The position numbers were made by a program, and so were the translations under genes. Under the pieces are notes generated by a model. The model was not told the origin of the DNA. It searched no databases and saw only the letters and a program-made list of their open reading frames with translations. 64,000 nt of DNA from [Eubacterium] siraeum (lineage in GTDB: Bacteria > Bacillota > Clostridia > Oscillospirales > Ruminococcaceae): the NCBI GenBank assembly GCA_025150425.1, contig CP102281.1, forward strand, positions 1,488,001 through 1,552,000, given 5' to 3'. Each line of letters begins with the position of its first letter. Positions within the stretch are counted from its first letter, which is position 1. Shown here one piece after another: positions 45,316 to 54,759 of the stretch.

Positions 45316-45356
45316 AAAACTCCTGCCTTTCAAAATGTTTTTTTATTTACAATAAA

Positions 45357-45384
45357 GAGCTTTCCATAATGATACAGAAAGCTC
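45357..45384 (-). terminator. Hairpin between tig and clpP
   Basis: GAGCTTTC / GAAAGCTC (45357-45364 with 45377-45384), followed on the minus strand by TTTATTG and a T-rich stretch. It could terminate part of the tig transcript and lower clpP-clpX expression from the tig promoter. Confidence 0.5.
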
Positions 45385-45403
45385 CCGATTGCAAAAAACT
45401 TAA

Positions 45404-46696
45404 TTATTCAGTAACTTCGGTTACGTCTGCACTCTCACGAACGATGTCGAATGCCTTCTCAACCTCAAGGTCTTTTCTGAGAGCTTGTTCGGCAACAAGA
45501 GCCTTGACCTTGTCAAGTTCCATCTTGTAGTTTTCAGCCATCTCAGCATATTCCTTCTCAACGTCCTCATCTGTTACAGCAACGTTTTCGATCTGAGCAA
45601 TCTTCTCAAGAGCAAGTCTGAGCTTAACCTGCTTTGCAGCGGGCTCCTTGAAGTTCTCCTTGAACTGCTCTATAGTTGTGTTTGTAAACTTGAGGTAATC
45701 AGCAACTGTGATACCCTGGTATCTGTTTCTGTACTCCCAGTCACGAACAAGGTCGTCAACACGGTTGTTTATCATAGCATCGGGAATCTCGCCCTCAAGC
45801 TTTTCGATAACAGCGTCTGTAATATCGGCATCAAGCTTAGCGTCAGCGGCATTCTTAGCACTTTCCTCAAGCTTTGCTCTGATGTCAGCCTTGAATTCGT
45901 CAAGTGTATCGAAATCGCTTACGTCCTTAGCGAACTCATCGTCAAGCTCAGCGTATTCCTTAGCCTTAATCTCGTGAATCTTGCACTTGAATACTGCGGG
46001 CTTGCCCTTTAAGTTCTCGGCATTGTAGTTCTCGGGGAATGTAACATTGATTTCGAATTCTTCGTCAATGCTGTGACCTACCATACCGTCCTCAAAGCCG
46101 GGGATAAACTGACCGCTGCCGATCTCAAGTGAGAAATGCTCAGCCTTGCCGCCTTCAAATGCTTCGCCGTCAACGAAACCTTCAAAGTCGAATACTGCTG
46201 TATCGCCCTTCTGAAGAGGTCTGTCTGTAACGTCGATGATTCTTGCATCCTTCTCCTGATATCTCTTGAGCTCGTTTGCAACATCTTCGTCAGTTACATT
46301 CTTGACAGTCTTGTTTACCTTTATACCCTTATAGTCCTTGATTTCAACTTCGGGCTTTGTTGTAAATGTAGCCTTGAAAGAAACACCGTTCTCCTTGCTT
46401 ACTTCTGTTACTTCGATGTTGGGCATATCAACGACTTCAAGCTTAAGTTCGTCGATAACTTCCGCAACGCTCTTCTGGTACATACCGTTAACAGCATCTT
46501 CGTAGAAAACGCCTTCGCCGTACTCAGCCTCGATTATCTTACGGGGTGCCTTACCCTTTCTGAAGCCGGGAACATTTATGTTCTTTTTCTTCTTTAAATA
46601 TGCTGCCTGTACTGCCTGCTCGAATTCTTCGGCTGATGCCTTGAATTCTACCTCAACCGTATTTGTTGCGGTCTTGTTGTTTGAAATGATCTCCAT
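45404..46696 (-). CDS. tig: Trigger factor
   Basis: A ribosome-bound chaperone with peptidyl-prolyl isomerase activity. The 430 residues include the ribosome-docking signature VPGFRKGKAPRK near residue 43, a PPIase domain around 150-240 (GDTAVFDFEGFVDGEAFEGG) and the C-terminal chaperone arms. The start is ATG 46696, preceded by CGGAGG. It is the first gene of the tig-clpP-clpX cluster. Confidence 0.96.
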   Translation of the reverse strand: MEIISNNKTATNTVEVEFKASAEEFEQAVQAAYLKKKKNINVPGFRKGKAPRKIIEAEYGEGVFYEDAVNGMYQKSVAEVIDELKLEVVDMPNIEVTEVSKENGVSFKATFTTKPEVEIKDYKGIKVNKTVKNVTDEDVANELKRYQEKDARIIDVTDRPLQKGDTAVFDFEGFVDGEAFEGGKAEHFSLEIGSGQFIPGFEDGMVGHSIDEEFEINVTFPENYNAENLKGKPAVFKCKIHEIKAKEYAELDDEFAKDVSDFDTLDEFKADIRAKLEESAKNAADAKLDADITDAVIEKLEGEIPDAMINNRVDDLVRDWEYRNRYQGITVADYLKFTNTTIEQFKENFKEPAAKQVKLRLALEKIAQIENVAVTDEDVEKEYAEMAENYKMELDKVKALVAEQALRKDLEVEKAFDIVRESADVTEVTE

Positions 46697-46753
46697 TTGA
46701 AAAATCCTCCGTTTTTGCATAGCCTTATATACGGCGATGCGTATTATTGTATT

Positions 46754-47449
46754 TTATTCCTGCACAAGTACAGGTGTAAATTTAACATAGTCAGCCGATA
46801 CCATTCTGTATGTAATTCCGTCCCTTTCGCCCTGAAAAGCCTTCGGAAAGCACGGAGCACCGTGAACGTGACCGTAAAAGCATCTTTTCACAGGATATTT
46901 TGACATCACATCAAGAATATAATCGTTCTGCTCGTTGCCGTATATCGGCGGATAGTGTATGAATACCACAGGCTCAAGACCTGTTGACACAGCGGCTTTG
47001 AGAGAAGCATCCATTCTGCCTGCCTCTCTGAGAAGCACAAGCTCATCCTGCGGTTCGCCGTCATCGTTTATCCAGCCTCTTGTGCCGCAGATTGCTATAC
47101 CGCACTCCTCAAAAGCGTTATTATGCAGAATTCTGATATTATCAAAACCGTTTGTCTGTAAAAAGCCGTTCATTTTTTTCAGTGTCGTCCACCAGTAATC
47201 GTGGTTACCTTTAGAGATTATCTTCCTGCCTCTGAGCCTTCTGCTGATAAACTCGAAGTCCGGGAGTGCCTCCTCGATCGACATTGCCCAGCTTATATCG
47301 CCGGGTATCACAACGCAGTCATCTTCTCCGACAACACTGTTCCAGTTTTTTTCAATGCGCTCGGTATAATTCTCCCAGCCACCGAAAATATCCATCGGCT
47401 TTTGTCTGCCGAAAGGCAGATGAAGATCCCCCATTGTGAATACTCTCAA
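46754..47449 (-). CDS. Calcineurin-like metallophosphoesterase
   Basis: A 231-residue phosphoesterase with the two-metal motifs GDLHLPFG, IPGDISWAMS, SKGNHDYWW and YGHVHGAP in order. The family hydrolyses phosphate esters; the substrate is unknown. The start codon is TTG at 47449, with GGAG 9 nt upstream. It follows thrC on the same strand. Confidence 0.9.
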   Translation of the reverse strand: MRVFTMGDLHLPFGRQKPMDIFGGWENYTERIEKNWNSVVGEDDCVVIPGDISWAMSIEEALPDFEFISRRLRGRKIISKGNHDYWWTTLKKMNGFLQTNGFDNIRILHNNAFEECGIAICGTRGWINDDGEPQDELVLLREAGRMDASLKAAVSTGLEPVVFIHYPPIYGNEQNDYILDVMSKYPVKRCFYGHVHGAPCFPKAFQGERDGITYRMVSADYVKFTPVLVQE

Positions 47450-47464
47450 ATAAACGCTCCTTAA

Positions 47465-48958
47465 TTACTTGTTTATAAATTCAAGAACTGCCTCAGCCAT
47501 TTCTTCGGGCTTTATTGAACCTGTAAATCTTACAGGCTTGTTCTTTGTATCGGAAAGTGCCTTGGGGCAGGTTGTCTTAGTGAGCTTTTCAAGCTTGCCG
47601 ATAAGCTCAAACTCATCAACACCTTCAGTTTCGCCGCCCAGAGCATCATATACCGCAAAGCCGAACTTGTAAGGGTTGGCAGTTGAAGCGATAAGCGTCT
47701 TTGTGTTGTCGCCCGTCTTCTTCTTGTAATCCTCGTATACCTTGTAAGCAACGGCAGTGTGGGTGTCCATAAGGTAGCTGTATTCATCGAATACTTCCTT
47801 GATAGCGCCCTTTGTCTGCTCATCGTCGCAGCATCCGGCATAGAAGTTTTCCTTTATAGCAGCCTTTACACTGTCATTTACTTCGTATCTGCCGTCATTC
47901 TTAAGAGCGGTGAACCACTCGTTTATCAGCTTATCGTTTTCACCCGTGAGGTGATACAGCAGTCTTTCAAGGTTGCTTGAAATAAGTATATCCATTGAGG
48001 GAGAAACAGTCGTGTAGAACTTTCTGTTTCTGTCATAGATGCCTGTATTTATAAAGTCGGTAAGCACGTTGTTAGCGTTTGACGCACATATCAGCTTGCC
48101 TATCGGAATACCCATCTGCTTAGCGTAATATGCGGCAAGTATGTTACCGAAGTTACCTGTAGGTACTACTACATTCAGCTTTTCGCCGTACTTAAGTTCG
48201 CCGTCCTTTACAAGCTGAACATAAGATGAAACGTAGTAGATTATCTGGGGAGCAAGTCTGCCCCAGTTTATAGAATTCGCACTTGAGAATACGGTGTTTG
48301 CCTTTTCAAGCTGAGCGATAACGCTCTTGTCAGTGAATATCTGCTTAACACCGCTCTGGCAATCGTCAAAGTTGCCGACAACAGCGCAAACGTTTACGTT
48401 GCTTCCCTCCTGAGTTGTCATCTGACGCTTCTGCATATTGCTTACGCCGTCCTCAGGATAGAATACCATTATTGATGTGCCGTCAACGTCTTTGAAGCCT
48501 TCAAGAGCCGCTTTACCGGTATCACCGCTTGTAGCAACGAGGATAGAAATCTTCTTACCGTCAATTGTCTTCTTTGCGGAAGTTGTGAGCAGATAAGGAA
48601 GAATCTGAAGTGCCATATCCTTGAATGCGCAGGTGGGGCCGTGCCACAGCTCAAGAATGTATGTACCGGGGATAAGGTGAGAAATCTCAGCGATATTGTC
48701 GGTTGCAAAATTCTTATCGTTGTAAGCGCCGTTTACGCAGTGCTTTATCTCATCATCGGTAAAGTCTGTAAGGAAAAGTCTGAATATCTCGTAAGCTCTT
48801 TCGGCATACGACATATCGCACAGCGACATTATCTTTTCTTCAGAGAGCTTCGGGAGATTTTCGGGAACAAAAAGTCCGCCGTCAGACGAAAGACCCTGTG
48901 AAATAGCATAAGCGCTCGGTACATTTACCTTGACATCTCTGGTGCTTTTGTAGTTCAT
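47465..48958 (-). CDS. thrC: Threonine synthase
   Basis: A PLP enzyme converting O-phospho-L-homoserine to threonine. The 497 residues match the long (fold type II, yeast/E. coli-like) ThrC form, beginning YKSTRDVKVNVPSAYAI. The PLP lysine sits in the WHGPTCAFKDMALQ segment, and the phosphate-binding glycine loop is VVPTGNFGNILAAY. ATG 48958 is preferred over one three codons upstream because the AAGGATG ribosome site would otherwise touch the start. Confidence 0.95.
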   Translation of the reverse strand: MNYKSTRDVKVNVPSAYAISQGLSSDGGLFVPENLPKLSEEKIMSLCDMSYAERAYEIFRLFLTDFTDDEIKHCVNGAYNDKNFATDNIAEISHLIPGTYILELWHGPTCAFKDMALQILPYLLTTSAKKTIDGKKISILVATSGDTGKAALEGFKDVDGTSIMVFYPEDGVSNMQKRQMTTQEGSNVNVCAVVGNFDDCQSGVKQIFTDKSVIAQLEKANTVFSSANSINWGRLAPQIIYYVSSYVQLVKDGELKYGEKLNVVVPTGNFGNILAAYYAKQMGIPIGKLICASNANNVLTDFINTGIYDRNRKFYTTVSPSMDILISSNLERLLYHLTGENDKLINEWFTALKNDGRYEVNDSVKAAIKENFYAGCCDDEQTKGAIKEVFDEYSYLMDTHTAVAYKVYEDYKKKTGDNTKTLIASTANPYKFGFAVYDALGGETEGVDEFELIGKLEKLTKTTCPKALSDTKNKPVRFTGSIKPEEMAEAVLEFINK

Positions 48959-48979
48959 AACAAACATCCTTCTTTAGAG

Positions 48980-49378
48980 TTAAAATTGCGTTTCATAGCC
49001 TGTAGTGTCGAATGCGTCCTTGAAGTATCTGAAATCAATCACACGCACAGCATCACCGGTCGAAACCGTTACTTCCGCTATATCATAGCGAATTTGCTTT
49101 TCTTCGCCGTATTCGGCGAGAAAACAATCGGCAGTTGCTATTATCCTGCCCTTTTTCTTATATCCTACCGCTTCGACCCCGCTTACAAGACTTCTGTATC
49201 TGCGTGTCTTTACTTCCACAAAAACAAGTATATCGCCTTTCGACGCTACTATATCTATCTCCCCACAGGGCTTGCGGTAATTTCTTGTTATAATATCATA
49301 GCCGTTTTTAATAAGATAATCTGCGGTGAAATCTTCACCGAGTTTTCCTTTTACGGCTCTTTCGTTATTTGCCTGCAT
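48980..49378 (-). CDS. yraN: YraN-family (UPF0102) nuclease-fold protein
   Basis: A 132-residue protein with the restriction-endonuclease-like core GEDFTADYLIKNGYDII, EIDIVASKGDILVFVEVKTR, which contains the D-ExK metal site. The family is linked to DNA repair or uptake, but its activity is not well defined. It overlaps the end of rnhB by 14 nt; rnhB-yraN adjacency is common. Confidence 0.92.
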   Translation of the reverse strand: MQANNERAVKGKLGEDFTADYLIKNGYDIITRNYRKPCGEIDIVASKGDILVFVEVKTRRYRSLVSGVEAVGYKKKGRIIATADCFLAEYGEEKQIRYDIAEVTVSTGDAVRVIDFRYFKDAFDTTGYETQF

Positions 49379-50024
49379 TTTTTGCCTTGAAATATTTCAC
49401 GAGAAAAGTCTTTCTGTGAATATCGCTTGCGCCGTATTTATCAAGCATTTCATAATGAAGCTTTGTACCGTAGCCTTTATGCTTTTCAAACATATACTGC
49501 GGATACTTTTCAGCAAGCTCCTTCATATAACGGTCACGGGCTACCTTTGCAAGTATTGATGCCGCCGCTATTGATGCGCTTGTTGCATCACCCTTGACAA
49601 CAGCCGTTTCCGGTATATCAAGTCCGGGCGTCTTATTGCCGTCGATAAGTGCGGTATCAGGCTTTACATCAAGACCATCGTATGCTCTTTTCATAGCAAG
49701 CATAGCGGCATTAAGTATATTCATACTGTCGATTTCTTCGACAGACGCTGTAGCTATGCAGTAGCTGACAGCTTTCTCACGGATAATGTCAAACAGGGCT
49801 TCACGCTTTTTCTCGGTCAGCTTTTTGCTGTCATTTATCCCGTCAATGATTATATCATCGGGAAGTATAACAGCCGCCGCATAGACATCGCCCGCAAGAG
49901 GTCCTCTGCCTGCTTCGTCAATACCGCAGATAACGCCGCAATGCGTTCTCATTTCTTTATCGTAAAGAAATAAATCTTTCTTTTCTTCGCCTGTCTTAAG
50001 GTCTTTCGAGAGAGATTCTGCCAA
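49365..50024 (-). CDS. rnhB: Ribonuclease HII
   Basis: Removes ribonucleotides from RNA-DNA hybrids. GIDEAGRGPLAGDV carries the first catalytic D-E pair; other motifs are NDSKKLTEKKRE, ALIDGNKTP and ASILAKVARDRYM. TTG 50024 is chosen because AGGAG is 8 nt upstream, while the in-frame ATG seven codons earlier has no ribosome site. The gene overlaps the end of ylqF by 29 nt. Confidence 0.93.
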   Translation of the reverse strand: MAESLSKDLKTGEEKKDLFLYDKEMRTHCGVICGIDEAGRGPLAGDVYAAAVILPDDIIIDGINDSKKLTEKKREALFDIIREKAVSYCIATASVEEIDSMNILNAAMLAMKRAYDGLDVKPDTALIDGNKTPGLDIPETAVVKGDATSASIAAASILAKVARDRYMKELAEKYPQYMFEKHKGYGTKLHYEMLDKYGASDIHRKTFLVKYFKAKNAGK

Positions 50025-50844
50025 GTTTACCACTCCTGAATTCATCGAGTACAGCCGCCGCCGCTCTTTCTATATCAGGCTCGCCGCCCGAAATAAGCAT
50101 TCCACGCTTTCTTGCTATCATTTCAAGGTCGGGCTTTTCCGTATTTTCGTCCAGCTTGTAACGTGTAATAACGTTTCCCTTGTAGTTTTCCCACAGGTAA
50201 CCGAGCAGACTGTCCGCAAGCTCGCAGACATCCATTACATCGTCCTTGATAGCGCCAGTGTAGCCAAGCTTTATCGCTACCTGCTGATCGTCGAATTTCG
50301 GCCAGAGTATTCCGGGAGTATCGAGCAGTTCAAGTTCTTTATCAAGAGATACCCACTGAGCGCCTCTTGTAACACCGGGTCTGTCCTCTACCTTGGTCTT
50401 TCCCGCCTTCGAAATTCTGTTTATAAAAGAAGATTTACCGACATTCGGTATACCTACTACCATAACTCTCAGCGACTGACCCACAATGCCTTTCGCCTTG
50501 CGCTTAGCAAGAAGGTCGGAGAGCAGATTTTTGACGTTCGGTGTAAAAGCCTTTACACCCTTACCGCTCCTGCAGTCGCATATCATAGCTTTATAGCCCT
50601 GAGCCGTGTAATATTTCTGCCACTCGGCAGTAACCTTTTCATCGGCATAATCGCATTTATTAAGAAGAATGATTCTCGGTTTAGAGCCTGTTATATCGCT
50701 GATGACGGGGTTTCTGCTGGATTCAGGTATTCTTGAATCTACTATTTCGGCAACAGCATCAACCAGCTTTAAATCAGCCTCTATCTGTCGCTTGGTTTTG
50801 GTCATATGACCTGGAAACCACTGTATATTGGATACCTGTGCCAT
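49996..50844 (-). CDS. ylqF: Ribosome biogenesis GTPase YlqF/RbgA
   Basis: A circularly permuted GTPase needed for late assembly of the 50S subunit. The G4 motif NKCDYAD (near residue 61) precedes G1 GIPNVGKSSFINR (near 126) and G3 DTPGILWP, the diagnostic permuted order. The N-terminus IQWFPGHMTKTKRQI is family-specific. The length of 282 residues is normal. It is followed by overlapping rnhB, as in B. subtilis. Confidence 0.95.
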   Translation of the reverse strand: MAQVSNIQWFPGHMTKTKRQIEADLKLVDAVAEIVDSRIPESSRNPVISDITGSKPRIILLNKCDYADEKVTAEWQKYYTAQGYKAMICDCRSGKGVKAFTPNVKNLLSDLLAKRKAKGIVGQSLRVMVVGIPNVGKSSFINRISKAGKTKVEDRPGVTRGAQWVSLDKELELLDTPGILWPKFDDQQVAIKLGYTGAIKDDVMDVCELADSLLGYLWENYKGNVITRYKLDENTEKPDLEMIARKRGMLISGGEPDIERAAAAVLDEFRSGKLGRISLERP

Positions 50845-50876
50845 TGTACCTCCGCTTACATACGTTTAAAATACGA

Positions 50877-51476
50877 TTATAACATTCCGAGTGCGTTCAG
50901 CGGCCAGATACGAAGATACGCTTTTCCCATTATATAGCGCATATCAACCTGTCCGATCTGATTGCTTCTGCTGTCCTTTGACCCGTTCCTGTTGTCACCG
51001 AGAACAAATATTTTTCCGTCCTCGACCGTTACATCCTGATTATTCGGGAAGTTCTCCGGAAGATTGGTGGGCGTGTTTGTATAGTCATCGGGGAGCTGTT
51101 CTCCGTTTCTGTAAACAACACCTTTTACAAAGTCGATCCTGATTTTGTCGCCGGGGAGTCCTATCACTCTTTTGACTATCGGTTTGCCGTAGCCGCCTGA
51201 GGATTCGTTAACCAGCTTATCCGCATACAAAATGACAATATCATCGTATTGCGGAGTATAGAACATATCGGATACGATAAGTCTTTGCTGGTCCTGTAAC
51301 GTAGGAACCATTGATTCTCCGTCAACGGTTATCACACGGGCAAAAAGTGCAAATATAATTATAAAGCACAAAATGGCTGAAAAAATACTGCACATCCAGT
51401 CGAACATATCGGCAAAAAACTTCTTGCTGTCAGCAGTGCCGCTATTCTCATTTTCAGTCAAGTTCTTTTCTTCCAT
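50877..51476 (-). CDS. lepB: Signal peptidase I
   Basis: A 199-residue membrane protease that cleaves Sec signal peptides. One membrane helix (about residues 28-50) is followed by the catalytic serine Ser55 in VDGESMVPTL and the lysine Lys102 in VKRVIGLPGDKI. The last conserved box is VLGDNRNGSKDSR. It lies between rplS and ylqF, as in B. subtilis-type loci. Confidence 0.95.
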   Translation of the reverse strand: MEEKNLTENENSGTADSKKFFADMFDWMCSIFSAILCFIIIFALFARVITVDGESMVPTLQDQQRLIVSDMFYTPQYDDIVILYADKLVNESSGGYGKPIVKRVIGLPGDKIRIDFVKGVVYRNGEQLPDDYTNTPTNLPENFPNNQDVTVEDGKIFVLGDNRNGSKDSRSNQIGQVDMRYIMGKAYLRIWPLNALGML

Positions 51477-51499
51477 AGTGCGTCCCTTCAGAATAAAAT

Positions 51500-51545
51500 A
51501 TCGAATTTACGCAGTGGCAATAAGCCACTGCCTTGAAAATTCGAT
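51500..51545 (-). terminator. Two-segment hairpin between rplS and lepB
   Basis: Outer arms ATCGAATTT / AAATTCGAT and inner arms GCAGTGGC / GCCACTGC form a long stem, followed on the minus strand by ATTTTATT. It probably ends most rplS transcripts, with some read-through into lepB. Confidence 0.75.
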
Positions 51546-51564
51546 GAGGAAATGATGTAAGGTC

Positions 51565-51906
51565 TTATATCTTGGACTTAACCTTAGCTGCCTTACCAAC
51601 TCTGTCACGAAGATAATAGAGCTTAGCTCTGCGTACCTTACCTTCTCTTACAATCTCAACCTTCTCTACTGTAGGTGAGTGCAGAGGGAATACTCTTTCG
51701 ATACCGCAGCCGTGAGCTACTCTTCTTACTGTGAAAGTTTCGCTTACGCCGCCGTGCTTCTTGGCGATAACTGTACCCTCGAATATCTGGATACGGAACT
51801 TGTCGCCTTCTGCGATGCGTACGTGTACTTTAACTGTGTCACCTACGTTGAACTTAGGTGCTTCAGCCTTAAGGCTGTCCTGTGCAATGAGTTTTAATGC
51901 GTCCAT
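51565..51906 (-). CDS. rplS: 50S ribosomal protein L19
   Basis: A 113-residue protein at the 30S-50S interface. The [38 protein letters not shown] and RRAKLYYLR segments are typical of L19. AGGAGG precedes the ATG. The usual trmD and rimM neighbours are absent and the gene has its own promoter and structured leader. Confidence 0.97.
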   Translation of the reverse strand: MDALKLIAQDSLKAEAPKFNVGDTVKVHVRIAEGDKFRIQIFEGTVIAKKHGGVSETFTVRRVAHGCGIERVFPLHSPTVEKVEIVREGKVRRAKLYYLRDRVGKAAKVKSKI

Positions 51907-52110
51907 GTTTTCCTCCTGGTTTTCGGATATTCTTGTATCGGCTTATCCTCCGTGCGTTTACGCTACGGAAAACGGCAACTTTTGCCGTTAAATACAGCGG
52001 ACTACCCGTTTTAATGTCTTTGTGCTTTTTCGCACTAACGGCATTAAACACGCTGACAGTATATGCCAAAAGGCATACTTATACCCTCAGCGGATTTCAA
52101 ATGCTTTAAT
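51907..52110 (-). promoter_or_regulatory. Structured rplS leader (L19-leader-like)
   Basis: The roughly 200-nt minus-strand leader contains several hairpins: GTATGCC/GGCATAT near 52062-52081, GTGC/GCAC near 52020-52038 and AACGGCAA/TTGCCGTT near 51967-51990. L19 leader RNAs are known in Firmicutes, so ribosomal-protein feedback is plausible. I have not matched a specific consensus. Confidence 0.45.
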
Positions 52111-52139
52111 ATTATAGCACCTTTGTACGAAATTTGCAA
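52111..52139 (-). promoter_or_regulatory. Promoter of rplS
   Basis: Minus-strand TTGCAA (52139-52134), 17-bp spacer and TATAAT (52116-52111), with TGC as an extended -10. Confidence 0.85.
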
Positions 52140-52206
52140 TAGTTTTTTGTGAATTTTTTCGGTTTAAACCATGTTTTTCGCAAATGCCGCTGCAATAATC
52201 TAAAAA

Positions 52207-52845
52207 TTACTCGAACTGTGTTCCGTCCTTGCAAAGTATGCCGGTTCTTACTATATCAAGTCTTTCGGTTTCCTCACCGCTGTACTTTTCGAATGCGTCA
52301 AAGAAAAGGGACGGATTGAGCGTAAAATCACAGCCGGACGGCATTATCAGTGTGAAACGTCCTCGTTCATAATCTTTGATTTCCGTGAACGGTTTAATGT
52401 CGAGCGTTGTTATGCCCTTCTTTGTCTTCTTCTCCACTTCGATAGCCGGAAGTTTCATAAATTCCTCCAGCTTTTCGTAATTGCAGACAATATGAACGGA
52501 ATATACCGATTTCTCTATTTCGGTATGCTTTTTTACAGGCAGAGCTGCTCTGATTATTCTGATGTCCGGCGGTAATACCGCATTGAGCTTGTCCCGCACA
52601 ACATCGAAATCCGTTTGCTCTGTGAGTTTTATATCCATAGACTCGTTTATGCCTTCGCTACCGAGCGAGAGCGGAAGATTTACATTGACGTAGGTATGGG
52701 GATTGAAGCCCTGTGTGTGCCATATCGGAATATCGGTACGTCTTATCGCACGCTGAAAACAGGTGATAAGGTCAAGCGCCGATATATACTTTGCTCTGCC
52801 CGTCTTTGAAAAGAACAGGCGGACAGCGATATTATTCTCATTCAT
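52207..52845 (-). CDS. DUF2344 / TIGR03936 radical-SAM-associated protein
   Basis: A 212-residue protein that regularly accompanies the B12-binding radical SAM protein encoded upstream and is sometimes fused to it. Family features are FFSKTGRAKYISALDLITCFQRA and WHTQGFNPHTYVNVNLPLSLGSEG. It overlaps the radical SAM gene by 8 nt. The pair's reaction is unknown; a role in RNA or ribosome modification has been suggested only from context. Confidence 0.92.
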   Translation of the reverse strand: MNENNIAVRLFFSKTGRAKYISALDLITCFQRAIRRTDIPIWHTQGFNPHTYVNVNLPLSLGSEGINESMDIKLTEQTDFDVVRDKLNAVLPPDIRIIRAALPVKKHTEIEKSVYSVHIVCNYEKLEEFMKLPAIEVEKKTKKGITTLDIKPFTEIKDYERGRFTLIMPSGCDFTLNPSLFFDAFEKYSGEETERLDIVRTGILCKDGTQFE

Positions 52846-54688
52846 ATTTAAAGCAAGCCCTTCCTAAGCATTTGTTTATACCGCAGCCAGCGCACTTTTC
52901 ACGGCAGTTTGCGGTCGTTTTTTCTTCGTGAGCCTTGATATTCTCTCTGACAAGGAAGCTACGGTCAAACAGCATATCCATATGCTCCCACGGGGCGATC
53001 TCGTCATATTCACGCTTGCGGTTTGCGTAGAATGCCTTGTCGATGCCGAATTTTTCAAATGCCGCATTCCATATATCAGGCTTGAAATACTCGTTCCAGC
53101 CGTCAAGCTTACAGCCGTTCTTCCACGCCTCATAGATAACGGCAGACAGCTTTCTGTCGCCTCTTGCAAGCACAGCTTCAAGTATTGTCGTATCATAATG
53201 GCTCCAGCTCACATCAATACGTCTTCTGCCCTTTGAGCCTATAATATCAAGCAGATATTTCTGTCTTTCGTTTATCTGCTCCTCTGTTGCCTGAGGCTCA
53301 TATTCAAAGGGTGTGAAGGGCTTCGGTATAAATGTTGACAGCGATATTGAGATGCTTATCGCCTTTTTGCTTCTGCCCTCTGTATTGTAATAGAGGTCGA
53401 TTATCTTATCTGCAAGCTCCTTTATCGCCTTTATGTCATCAAGCGTTTCTGTCGGCAGACCAAGCATAAAGTACAGCTTGACCGAGCTGTATCCGCCCTC
53501 AAAGGCAATCTTACAGCTTTTGAATATAGCTTCCTCGGTGATATTCTTGTTTATAACGTCACGCAGACGCTGGGAGCCTGCCTCGGGAGCGAATGTAAGT
53601 CCGCTTCTTCTCACGCTCTTTATCTTCTTTACGACCTCGTCGCTGAATTTATCTATACGCAGTGACGGGAGAGAAAGGTTGACACCTTTCTTATCGGTAT
53701 ATTCGGTTATATCATTCAAAAGCCCCTCAATATCGCTGTAGTCGCTTGTAGACAGTGAAGAAAGCGATACCTCGTCATAGCCTGTGGTTTCCGTAAGGCT
53801 CTTTACCTGATTTACTATAGTTTCCTTTGATTTTTCTCTGAAAGGACGATATATAAAGCCTGCCTGACAGAATCTGCAGCCTCTGATACAGCCTCTCAGC
53901 ACCTCGACTACCGACCTGTCGTGTACTATCTGGGTATAAGGCACAACAAAGCTGTCGGGAGTATAGACCTTGTCAAAATCGTCTATAATCTGCTTTCTGA
54001 CTTTTGCGGGAGCATTATTCTTCGGTGTTATCGCTTTTACCGTTCCGTCCTCGTTATAGCTTATATCATATAGCGACGGAACATAGATGCCCTCAATCTG
54101 TGCCGCCTGTTCAAGATATTCCTGCTTTGTTCCGCCGTTCTTCTTGAACTTTTCGGCAAGCTGCATCATCTTGAGGTTTACTTCCTCGCCTTCACCGAGT
54201 ACGAACAAATCAAAGAAATCGGCTATCGGCTCTGCGTTACATACGCAGGGACCGCCGCCCATTACTATCGGGAACAGATCCTTTCTGTCTTTAGCAAAAA
54301 CAGGCACACCTGCAAGGTCAAGCATCGACAGGATATTTGTATAGCAAAGCTCATACTGGAGCGTAAAGCCGATAAACTCAAAATCCTTGATGGGATCAAG
54401 GCTTTCCAGACCGTAAAGAGGAATATCGTTCTTTCTCATCTGCTCTTCCATATCGGGAAGGGGCATGAACACACGTTCGCACCAGTAATTAGGCACGCTG
54501 TTCTTGAGGGAATAGAGTATCTTTATCCCGAGATGCGACATTCCTATATCGTATGTGTCGGGAAAACAGAAAGCAAAGCGTATATCCACCTTGCTTTTAT
54601 CTTTCACGACAGCGTTTACCTCACCGCCGATATAGCGTGACGGCTTCTGCACCTTCAATAAAATTTTATCTAATTTTTCCTTCAGCAT
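52838..54688 (-). CDS. TIGR03960-type B12-binding radical SAM protein
   Basis: A 616-residue enzyme with an N-terminal cobalamin-binding-like region (PDTYDIGMSHLGIKILYSL) and a radical SAM core with VLRGCIRGCRFCQAGFIYRP near residue 265. A Cys-rich C-terminus (CREKCAGCGINKCLGRACF) may bind an extra Fe-S cluster. It is paired with the DUF2344 gene. Activity unknown. Confidence 0.93.
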   Translation of the reverse strand: MLKEKLDKILLKVQKPSRYIGGEVNAVVKDKSKVDIRFAFCFPDTYDIGMSHLGIKILYSLKNSVPNYWCERVFMPLPDMEEQMRKNDIPLYGLESLDPIKDFEFIGFTLQYELCYTNILSMLDLAGVPVFAKDRKDLFPIVMGGGPCVCNAEPIADFFDLFVLGEGEEVNLKMMQLAEKFKKNGGTKQEYLEQAAQIEGIYVPSLYDISYNEDGTVKAITPKNNAPAKVRKQIIDDFDKVYTPDSFVVPYTQIVHDRSVVEVLRGCIRGCRFCQAGFIYRPFREKSKETIVNQVKSLTETTGYDEVSLSSLSTSDYSDIEGLLNDITEYTDKKGVNLSLPSLRIDKFSDEVVKKIKSVRRSGLTFAPEAGSQRLRDVINKNITEEAIFKSCKIAFEGGYSSVKLYFMLGLPTETLDDIKAIKELADKIIDLYYNTEGRSKKAISISISLSTFIPKPFTPFEYEPQATEEQINERQKYLLDIIGSKGRRRIDVSWSHYDTTILEAVLARGDRKLSAVIYEAWKNGCKLDGWNEYFKPDIWNAAFEKFGIDKAFYANRKREYDEIAPWEHMDMLFDRSFLVRENIKAHEEKTTANCREKCAGCGINKCLGRACFKYE

Positions 54689-54759
54689 TTTTCTACTTCC
54701 GTTCCGAAAATTATAGTTATACAGTATATTTTACTACATTCTCGGCTTTATTGCAAGCC

